Shown: piece after piece, positions 25,179-35,000 of the stretch | Position numbering within the stretch: position 1 is the first letter of the stretch | How the letters are laid out: each line of letters starts with the position of its first letter | Origin: Chrysemys picta bellii | Taxonomy: Eukaryota; Chordata; Testudines; Emydidae | NCBI RefSeq assembly: GCF_011386835.1 | Contig: NC_088800.1 | Span: 80,540,981-80,604,980 of the forward strand | DNA length: 64,000 bases | Direction: 5' to 3' | Notes under the pieces: generated by a model | Databases searched by the model: none | Seen by the model: the letters and a program-made list of their open reading frames with translations, nothing else | Told to the model about the DNA's origin: nothing | Position numbers and translations under genes: made by a program

Positions 25179-27479
25179 TTTGCCCCAAATTAGTAGGATG
25201 CTTACCCATGCTCTGCACTCGAGAACCCAGAGCATTTGAGCTAAACTGGCATGTGTCAGATCTTTACAACTTCATGTGCCACATCTTGGGAGTAATGGGA
25301 GATTGAACCTTTCATCAGAAGGTGGCCAGTTCAGCCCAGCCCAGGGTGGTGGTGGCTGAAAGTTACCATCAAAGGCTGTGAAGCTTATGTAAAACCAAGT
25401 TTCTGTAGTCTCAACCCAGTTTCCAATGAACAAGTACCCACCTCCTGACAACCATCATCGTTGGTGCTGACGGTGGGGAGATCAAGGAATAAGGATTATG
25501 GAGCCTGAGGCCTCCTCTCACTCCTAAGTGCAGTCTGTCCATTGCATGCTTTCAGCCACACTGACACAGCTGTCTTGTACCTGTACAACGTTCTGTTGCT
25601 GAACACTGGGCTTCATTTTCCAGGGCTGTCAATGGAGCACTTTCACCAGCACCAAATTCATCCACAAACAAAATATTGGTGCCGCATCACTGCAAATGAT
25701 ACTCGTGTCACTTCTGTTAGTTCAAATAGGACATTTAAAATTCATGGTCCTGCTTTCCCAGTGCTGCCAGCAAAAGCCCCATCCTGTAAAGAAACTGGAT
25801 CAAACTGCAGTTTTATCTTCCTGGTTTATAAAACATCACATGGTTTAGAAAGAGCAATAATGATCTTCGGGTCAGGCTTTTCCTGGCATCCACTGACTGG
25901 CTGATTTTTGTATCAATTCCCTCCACTTCCCCAGCTGGTCATCAACTGTCAGGAAACCACAGTTGCTTGGTTTAAAACCGCTTGGACCTTTAAATGGTGT
26001 TAGTGCTGGCTGTGATACTTTCACCCCCTCCCTATACAGTGGGCTTGTGCTAGTAGTGTTCAAGGAACTCTATCAAGAAAAAAATACTCTCCTTTCTAAA
26101 AGGACCTTGAGTTCAGAGCTGAGTGCGGGGAAACAAACTGTCCTGGCACTAAAATTCAGAGTGTATTAAGCATGGGACACTGGAAATTACTTAATAAGAT
26201 AGGAAATATTCTCCAGTTATCTATTCTAAACCTCAGTGACAAAAGATCTCATGCACTGTATTGCACCTAGCACATACTTCATGCCTGGAACAAGTGACTT
26301 TACATATATATTTTAACAGGTTATAAAATATTGCTAATTTGTTTCAACGTCCAGGTAAGCAGACTTTATGTCTAGGCTGGCAACATTTCAACGTCTGCTC
26401 GTGTTTGAGAAAGCAGGCAGGATAAAATGAGATTTTAAGTGAAAGTTTAGAAAGGTTTCTTTTTCTAAATGTAAATGCCATGCAACATAAAAGATGTCCC
26501 AGTCACTACACTCTAAAGAGAACATCCCTAACCAATACCAGGGCCAAAAATACAACACACAAGAATAATGAGAGAGAAAATTGCTGCCTGGAATCTCACA
26601 AAGAAGAGCTCCGTATAGCTCGAAAGCTTGTCTCTGTCACCCAAAAGTTGGGCCACCATGTCTCTTGAATCTCATAAAGCAGATTAAGACCATGGAAATT
26701 CAGGACCGAATAGAAACAGTTAATTCAACCCAAAATGTGTGTAGTTACAGTACTCGCCTTAAAACAATTTTTGAAGTGCTCCACTTTGAATTGGTTTCTG
26801 TTGGGTCCTGAAATTTCTCCTGGTATCGGACATGTCTATTCACTGCTGGGTCCTTGAAAGGGTAGCCTCCACAGAGACAAGAGTCCCATTCAGTAATGGA
26901 GCCACTCAACTGGGGAAGGTTTTCAAAATAATTTTTAGAAACACGTTGTATGTAAAAAGTGATTCTAACCAATCGCTACTATGGCTCTCGTGTCTGTCCT
27001 ACCTGCCACCTATGTAGTGTCATGCATCAGTCGGAGCCAGTCACCTCCCCGCCCACCCAGGAGGCCCATTTTTAGCATCTCAGAAATGCAAGTGGCAATC
27101 TGGCTCACCCCACACTCCTTGCAGAACTTTCTCTGCTTCAAGGAATCTTTTGCAGAAGCTGAAAAACATGCTCCTATCGTCACCATAACACGTAGCCATC
27201 GATGACTTCTCAAGGCAGCACGGTCCTGCCAGGCAGCACAGCGAATCCATCGCAGGGCTAGTATAGTTTAGCTTTCCTCAGCCCAGCAGTGGCTGCTATT
27301 AAAGCTTGGATCTGAGCTCATGGTGCCATAATGGTAGGCGTCAGGAGGAGCGTCAAGGCCAAATGTTATCGGTAACTAGAAGACAATGGTCCGAGACATT
27401 TAAAACAATTTTTTAAATAGCTCTTTAAAATCCCTGCTCATTTTAATCATTAAGAAAAGAATTTTGGGAGAAGGGGGGT

Positions 27480-27897
27480 TTCCTGGCTGAAACCCAGAAG
27501 GATGATTGAAAGAACTGGGCATGTTTAGAGAAGAGAAGGCGGGGAGGGGGCATGGTAACATCTTCAAATATGTAAAAGGTTGTTTATGAAGAGGACAGTG
27601 ATCAATTATTCTCCACGTCCACTGAGGGCAGGACAAGAAGCAATCGGCTTAGTTTGCACTCAGGAAGATTTAGGTTCAATATTAGGAAAAGCTTTCTAAC
27701 TCGAAGGCTAGTTAAGCTCTGGAATAGGTTACCAAGGGAGGTTGTGGGATCCCTGCCATTGGAGGCTTTTAAGAACAGTTTAGACAAATTCCTGCCAGGA
27801 ATGGTGTATATCTACTTGGTTCCTGCTTCAATGGGGAGATGGAGCAGAGAGGGCCTCTTGAGGTCCCTTCCAGTCCTACATTTCTGTGAGTCTATGG
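27480..27897 (+). mobile_element. CR1 LINE 3' end
   Basis: The plus-strand frame reads FRFNIRKSFLTRRLVKLWNR, LPREVVGS and SLDKFLPGMV, the C-terminal end of the CR1 polyprotein. It is followed by the CR1 3' end (GAGGTCCCTTCCAGTCCTAC, TTTCTGTGAGTCTATGG). It is 5' truncated with no RT core. Confidence 0.85.
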
Positions 27898-27962
27898 GTG
27901 AAGTGTCAAGATTCACAATGTCTCTGGGGTTTATGAAATATGGGGATGACAAACTTGCTATT

Positions 27963-28163
27963 TTCAGAGTAGCAGCCGTGTTAGTCTGTATCCGCAAAAA
28001 GAAGAACAGGAGTACTTGTGGCACCTTAGAGACTAACAAATTTATTAGAGCATAAGCTTTCGTGGACTACAGCCCACTTCTTCGGATGCTGTAGTCCACG
28101 AAAGCTTATGCTCTAATAAATTTGTTAGTCTCTAAGGTGCCACAAGTACTCTTGTTCTTCTTT
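27963..28163 (-). mobile_element. Foldback element, copy 2, 12-bp target duplication
   Basis: The arms pair from about 28014-28071 with about 28088-28145 (GAGCATAAGCTTTCGTGGAC and its complement), around the loop CCCACTTCTTCGGATG. The left arm extends about 30-35 bases further outward than the right. The 12-bp direct repeat AAACTTGCTATT is at 27951-27962 and 28164-28175, with mismatches just beyond both ends. The arms are nearly identical, so the copy is young or homogenised. It is the same family as 5319-5501. Confidence 0.85.
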
Positions 28164-28537
28164 AAACTTGCTATTAGTGCTCTGGTGGACTAGGGCTAGC
28201 ACTGACTAGCTGCAGTGGATTCAGTTTCTCTGCATCTGTCACCTCTATAAAATACGTCACTCACTGTTGCTTGAGAATTGCTTTGTTTACAGGCAGAGTC
28301 CTCCAAAGAGGAGACTTGCACTCTGCAGTGCCGTGTCCCAGGTTGTGCATCAAACCCATTTACAAAGCCAGGAACAGCGATGCAGGTGCCAGCATGAAAA
28401 GCCTGGTTTAATTTTTGGTTCCACTGACGCTAGAGTCTTAGAAGCACCTGAAGAGGTCAGGTTTAGAGGACATGTGTGATGCTACATTGGAAAGGATGCA
28501 AGAGACTTTATGGTGAGTGCATAACAATCATGAGAAT

Positions 28538-28543
28538 TTTATT
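28538..28543 (-). promoter_or_regulatory. TNFRSF13B: Candidate TNFRSF13B poly(A) signal (distal)
   Basis: AATAAA on the minus strand, about 190 bases past the stop codon. Confidence 0.45.
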
Positions 28544-28675
28544 TCCATAGTAGAAGAAAATAGTGACTGTCCACAGTCTGTTTCCATGGTGTGAAGGTAG
28601 CTTCTATTGTGATTGGCAGGCAAGGTATTGTTGTGTGTTACTGAAGATGGAGAGCAAGGATCAAATGCAAGCAGC

Positions 28676-28681
28676 TTTATT
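28676..28681 (-). promoter_or_regulatory. TNFRSF13B: Candidate TNFRSF13B poly(A) signal (proximal)
   Basis: AATAAA on the minus strand, about 55 bases past the stop codon, which would give a very short 3' UTR. Confidence 0.35.
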
Positions 28682-28734
28682 CTGAGTGCAGGGAGTGTTA
28701 CTTCTCTCCCTGATCACCGCATTGCTCAAGGAGT

Positions 28735-29009
28735 TCATGTCATCGGTGTCTTCTCTTGTGATGGGGAGCATATGATTTTGAAATGGCCATCCTCAGGGGT
28801 GGGGATAGCCCCAGCACTTCCTGTGCAGGATATCCCAGCCTGCGAGGCAGTAGCCCTTGCTCCAGGATGATAGAAGGAGCTGTGACATGTTTTAGTCTCC
28901 TGCATGGCAGGCCCTTGTTCAGGGAAGCAGAAGCCACAGGTTTCCACAGGCTCTGGTAGTCTGCTCCCAATGGAGCCACCTCCAACGCTCCCCGCTTCCA
29001 CTAAGTGAT
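28735..29009 (-). CDS. TNFRSF13B: TNFRSF13B cytoplasmic-tail exon
   Basis: The acceptor is GTCTTTACAG immediately above 29009. The joined codon gives Asp, then HLVEAGS, a Gly/Ser-rich insert, and [19 protein letters not shown]. It ends [17 protein letters not shown] and a stop. The human tail reads DHAMEAGS, PEPVETCSFCFPE and ends in a similar IVC.P.QE pattern, so the homology covers the whole exon. PVETC with FCFPE is the TRAF-interaction region of TACI. Confidence 0.94.
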
Positions 29010-32000
29010 CTGTAAAGACACAACCTGTATTAGAGCGAAGGCTCCCACGGGGCAGGTGCCACATCTTTGTAGGAGGCTGGCTCGTGTCTTCCTCCCCTTC
29101 CACGTGTGATCCTGGATGGAGAGCCACCTCCTTCGTGACCACACAGCAGCCCTGTGACTACAGATACTGCTGACCGGGAGGGGCAGCATTAGGAAGAGGC
29201 CATGTACTATTGACTTCTTTAAATGAGATTTAACAGCTCGGAGCAAGGAGAACCAGTGCTGTGTGATGCTCTGTCAAACACCAATGGATGGGAGAATGTA
29301 CAGGGCAAGTCCTAGGACTAGATAGGACATCCATTTCCTGCCCTGCCTGAACCAAAGCCTGTTGCATGGTATGTGTCCTGTTGCCTTTGAACAAACTGAG
29401 GGCTGTGTAGCTGCCTAGGTCTAACCCCAGCACCTTGACTTTGTGTAGAGATGTAGAACTCAAGGAAAGCCAGATCTCTGCTGAGGGGGCTGAATCAAGT
29501 AATATAGTCCCAGATACAGGTGGGTGGCAGTGGTGATGGGGGTTATTACAACACTGCTAGCAATAGAAATAACTTTGATACTTTTTAAAAAAAAAAATAG
29601 TTGTACTGCCCTTTGATTGGCCATTCCCGTTGCTGAGTGCGCAGCTTGAAAACTGCAGCATTGTGAGAAACCCGACTAGGTCCTGAAAGTGCAAGCGACT
29701 GGCCTCTAGGTCCATTGTCCAAATGGAGGGAAATGCAAGAAACCTGCCCTACAGCTGAAAGAATTCTAAAAATGAGACGGGTAGAGCATTCCGTTTTCGT
29801 CACCTAGGGTGGTCTTAGTATTCTTAATATTTGTTATTCTGAAAATACAATAAATCATTTCCAACCTGAGGGAGGCCCTTTAAAATCAATCCCCGGTGCC
29901 ACAGTGTCCTCAGACAAATGCTGATAGGAACAGTTTTAAGTTACGTTTCTGCACTGAAAAGTGTGACCCATTAGGTTGCATGTTTGATTTTCCATGTCAA
30001 CGAGATGAAAGGGAGAGACCATCAATCTTAGGTTCTTATCTGGCCCCCATCACTGGTGCATCTGAGGACCTCATGGTCTTTTTAATTAATGTATCCTCAC
30101 ATCACCGCTGTGAGGCAGGGCAGAGCTGTTATCCCCATTGTACAGATGGGGAACTGAGGCACAGAGAACCAGGCCCAGATCATCTTAAGGCAGTGGTTTT
30201 CAAACTGTGGGTTGGGACCCCAAAGTGGATCACAAACCCATTTTAATGGGGTTGCCAGGGCTGGCCTAGACTTGCTGGGGCCCGGGCCGAAGCCCAAGCC
30301 CCACCTCCTGGGGCCGAAGCCCGAGGGCTTCAACTTTGGCCTCCTGACCTGGGGAAGTGGACTCAGGCTTTGCCCCACCCCCGAGCAGTGGGACTTGGGC
30401 TTTGGCCCCCTTGCCTGGAGCATTAGGGCTCAAGTGGGCTCAGGCTTTGGTCCCCGCTCCTGAGGTCGTGTAGTAATATGTCAGAAGGGGGCCGCGGTGC
30501 AGTGACGTTTGAGAACTCCTGCAATCAGTCGGAGTTAGGACTCAGATATGAAGAGGTCAGCGCTCACCCTCGCAACACCTGGCTGATTTAAGAGCCTAGA
30601 TCTCATTTTGAAAAGGAATTTAGGCACTGAGAGGTTTAAATCCCATTGGCTGTTGCTGAGCGCAACACCTAAATATCTTTAACAATCTGGGCCTAAGTGA
30701 CTGGCCCAGGGTCACACAAGAAGTCTGTGGCACAGCAGGGAATGGAACTGGGTCTCCTGGGATCCTAAATTACCATCAGTCTGGTCCCTGAGGAGAACTG
30801 TTTTCAATTCTCTTTTCCTTTCCCTGCCCTCGGGCGGCTCTCCCTAGTCTGTTTTCTCTCTCTCTCGTTCAGGGACCCGCCCGTCCTGTGCGTCTCCAGG
30901 CCATCGGGAACCAAAATGGCGCTATTTATACAGAGTATTTTTCAAAGCAAACAGGCTGGCTCACTACTCAGCCAAAGCCACACGCAAGTCTTTAGGGCCT
31001 GGGCCTGGATCTGCCGGTGAAGCCCCTGATATTCAGCCTGTGGAGTGGCTGGCCCAGCCAGCCCTTAATGAGCAAGTGGGAAGCCACTGTTAAATGAGCC
31101 CCTGTGCAGCCAAATCACTGCCCTGACCAAACGAACACAGACCTGCGATCATTATCAGAGGACGGTCAGCCCCGTTTCTTGATTGGCTGGCTGATTAATT
31201 AGAGACACTTCTTCTTTACTACCCCTCATCCCTGGGATTTCACCAGCTGCCTCTTAGTCCAAGCCAGCCTGAGGAGGGAGAGACCAGGACTAATAGTCAG
31301 TGGCTACACAGCTCTGCTCCTTTGAACAGCAATGCACAGTCCAGCCTGGCAGTTGAGGTTCTAGTCCCACCTCTGCCATGGACTTAAGAGCTCTCTGGAT
31401 TTTGTTTCTCCAGCTGTAAAATGAACCTCACATAAATGATGTTTAATGTTCCTGAAGTGCTTTGAGATCATCGGATGCCTGGTGCTTTAGAAGAGCAAAG
31501 CACTGTATTAGCTTGATTATTCCTAGACAGCAGGCTAAGCTTTAAGTGCCAATTCTTGCTTTCATGCCTACTCTTGTACAATTTAAAATATAGCTACAAG
31601 CAGCGAGCGGCCGTGGAACGGGAGGATTGCATCGGGATTGTACGGCAGCTGCAGGCCTGGGGAGCCTGAAACAGTGATGGCTTGGCTTGTACAGTTCAGC
31701 TGACAAGCATTTCTGTGGCAGCTGTCCCAGGTGCCACAAACCACCTTGTGCCCATTCTGAAGAGTCTTCTCTTTACCTGTGGTTGCACTTTGGTAACTGA
31801 ACGCTGGTGACTGGATCATGTTCTATGCTAATGGCCTCTTTAATCATAGATTATAGGACTGGAAGGGACCTCGAGAGGTCATCGAGTCCAGTCCCCTGCC
31901 CGCATGGCAGGACCAAATACTGTCTAGACCATCCCTGATAGACATTTATCTAACCTACTCTTAAATATCTCCAGAGACGGAGATTCCACAACCTCCCTAG

Positions 32001-35000
32001 GCAATTTGTTCCAGTGTTTAACCACCCTGACAGTTAGGAACTTTTTCCTAATGTCCAACCTAGACCTCCCTTGCTGCAGTTTAAACCCATTGTTTCTGGT
32101 TCTATCCTTATAGGCTAAGGTGAACAAGTTCTCTCCCTCCTCCTCATGAAACCCTTTTAGATACCTGAAAACTGCTATCATGTCCCCTCTCAGTCTTCTC
32201 TTCTCCAAACTAAACAAACCCAGTTCTTTCAGCCTTCCTTCATAGGTCATGTTCTCAAGACCTTTAATCATTCTTGTTGCTCTTCTTTGGACCCTTTCCA
32301 ATTTCTCCACATCTTTTTTAAAATGCGGCGCCCAGAACTGGACACAATACTCCAGCTGAGGCCTAACCAGAGCAGAGTAGAGCGGAAGAATGACTTCTCG
32401 TGTCTTGCTCACAACACACCTGTTAATGCATCCCAGAATCATGTTTGCTTTTTTTGCAACAGCATCACACTGTTGACTCATATTTAGCTTGTGGTCCACT
32501 ATAACCCCTAGATCCCTTTCTGCCGTACTCCTTCCTAGACAGTCTTTTCCCATTCTGTATGTGTGAAATTGATTTTTCCTTCCTAAGTGGAGAACTTTGC
32601 ATTTGTCTTTGTTAAACTTCATCCTGTTTAACTCAGACCATTTCTCCAATTTGTCCAGATCATTTTGAATTATGACCCTGTCCTCCAAAGTAGTTGCAAT
32701 CCCTCCCAGTTTGGTGTCATCCGCAAGTTGCAATAGGCATTAGCAGTTCAAAGGGCTCCAGATAGTAGCTTGCATTAAACACCCAAGATCTCAAAGCCTT
32801 TACCAAGGTGGGTACAGCAATAACGGAGGTACAGAGAGTCTGCATCTTGGCTAAGATCATGCACCAAGCCAACGTCAGAAGCAGGATTAGGCCTAGATCT
32901 GTATACAGACGTGGCCCGCAGAGGGTAGTGTCTGAGCACCTCACAGCCATTAATAAATGCATCTGTATAACAACCAGTCTGAGGTGAGGAAGTTTACAGG
33001 TGGGGCTCTAGGGCCCTGAGATTGGGACTTGCCCAAATTCACACAGGAACTCTGTGGCAGAGTCGTGAATTGAGAGACAGGTGCTGGTCTCAGTCCATTA
33101 CTTTAACCACACGACCATCTTCCCTGGTCTCTAGACTCTTGGGTTCACGACTAATCCATTGGCCTGTTCTGCTAGGGAACATTCTTGAACGTAGTTCTGG
33201 GTTCAATTCTCTGGCCTGTGCTTGGCCTTCCCCTCTGTGAGCAAGAACTTTTCAGAGGCTCACGAAGAGATGCACTTAGGGGACGGGTGAGGCTCCCAGG
33301 ACTGACCCGTGCCCAGAAACATTCTCTGCTCCTGAGAAGCAGCGCACACCCTTCAGTGGCCTGCCTGGTTTGCAGCTGTGTGACGTACTGAGATAGGCAC
33401 AAGAACTCAGGCCTGTGCCCTAGGAAGGACAGTGCTCTGCCCTTGGTACCCTCCTCCTCCTTTCCGCTAAGGTACGTGACTAAGAGCTTAGTCACTTCTT
33501 TCCTCCCTTTGGGGCAGGGGGTAGCAGCCCGAGAGCACCAGTTCATCCTATAACCATTCCACTGGCCGGTAGCAGGTGTGGAACACTGTCCTCTTCCCAG
33601 CCAGAGAGACTGCGACGGCACATTCTTTGGTGTCTGAATCTATCTCCCAGCTCAGGTGTGTTAGTAGGTTCTTCTAGCCATTCACAATCACCCCCTTTGA
33701 CTCTGTCCCATAACCTCTCTCTTTTCTCCAGCAGCTGGTACTTACCTTTTGAGGAGTCCTCCCTCTTGTGGCAGGTCCCAGGGGTGGGCTGGCAGGAGAC
33801 CTCCGCTCCCCTCCTTTTGAAGTGGGTCCAGCCCACCAGCAAAGAGCAGATCATGGTGCAAAGGCAGAGCGCCAGCAGCAGGTAGACAACCAGCCATTGG
33901 TCCTGATCACTACCTAGCTTCTGCTCCAGAGCAGCCATTCTGGATGAGGTAGTTACCAGTTTATCTGAAAGTCAAACATAGTCACATCCATGTTGTCCAG
34001 TGCAGGGCGGGAAGGGGTTCGTTGCCCTGGGGATACAGCAGTCAGATGAAGACTCTGAACCTGCCTTGGAAACATTCCCTTGGCTGCAGGGGTGTCCCCT
34101 CCCATGTGGCAAGTGGAGCAGCCCTTCTGCTGTTCAGCTTCGTCCCCTCTCTATGTAAGCACCTTGGCAAGGCTCTTCCTCCCCCCACAGGGTGCAATTC
34201 TTGAGGATATGGAGAAGTTCCCCACCCCCACCCCAAGGCAGCACAGCGAGGTGAGAAGCACCACAGCATGATAGATCCAGCAAACAATAGTGCAAAACAA
34301 AGAAACCATACAAAGGCGGAGAGGGAAACACAGTTCATGGCAGGAGAGGTGAGAGGCAAGGGCAGCTAGCATAGGCTAGGGGAAGAGCATGTCCTGGTAT
34401 TTCCTTCCCCACGTTCCTAGAGAAGCTAATACAGTCTAATCAAAGGCTCCTGAGAGGACTTGGGGTCAGCTGACATCTCCCCAGAGCAAGGGACAGAAGT
34501 TGCACCTACACGTCCTCCTACTTTGGCCCTCAGGTTTGAATGTCCCCAAAGCAAAGCTTGCATGAGCACGGAGCTTGCATCCCACCCTCCCCGAGCGCGC
34601 GTGCCAGGGCGCTTTGCCGGGTGCATCCTGCAGCCTTACTCTCACAGAACTGGAGACACTGGCTTGGGTGCTGCCCACAGACGCCCGAGCAGCTGATGCA
34701 TCTTCTCAAGAGCTCGTCGTAGTAGAAGCCGGGCCGCTTGCTGCATTCCATTGACACTGGAGAGTGGAGGGGAGAGAGAAACGCATCCTGCTCAATACGT
34801 CACGAGAGGAACCGCTGCTGTGGGAGAGTCTAGAGCTACGCGCTGGGGCCTGCTTACAGGGGCTGGGGTAGCCTTGGTATCAGAGCAGGACCAGTGCTGC
34901 CAGTTTTGTCAGGAGTGTTTTTTCCTAAAGCCCGAGCCTGGGAAGACAGGAACATCTAATAAAGTAAAGGCCTAGGCCTCGTGGGGCAGAGAACAGCCTG

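Larger units (their letters stand above)
21246..27479. other. USP22 to TNFRSF13B intergenic stretch
   Basis: No exon was recognised. Part of 21.2-24 kb could be extended USP22 3' UTR. There is a G-rich run at about 22138-22148 and a poly(T) run at about 22257-22273. Two MITEs (24067-24326 and 25074-25178) are listed separately. The rest shows nothing recognised. Confidence 0.6.
28176..28734 (-). other. TNFRSF13B: TNFRSF13B 3' untranslated region and downstream flank
   Basis: This is the non-coding sequence after the TNFRSF13B stop codon. Two AATAAA signals on the minus strand (28676-28681 and 28538-28543) could end the transcript. The rest shows nothing recognised. Confidence 0.5.
29010..33745 (-). 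other. TNFRSF13B: TNFRSF13B last intron
   Basis: At about 4.7 kb it is the longest intron found. It is filled with MIR copies, a hAT-type element and a CR1 fragment, listed separately. No alternative exon was recognised. Confidence 0.85.

Noticed and set aside
30212..30463. Paired plus and minus frames of 83 and 108 codons
   Set aside because: They fall inside a GC-rich hAT-type element and share its repeat wording.
34530..34639. Extension of the TNFRSF13B CRD2 exon past the donor at 34639
   Set aside because: The frame stays open, but the similarity to TACI ends at the GTAAGG donor, and splicing there restores CENKL exactly.
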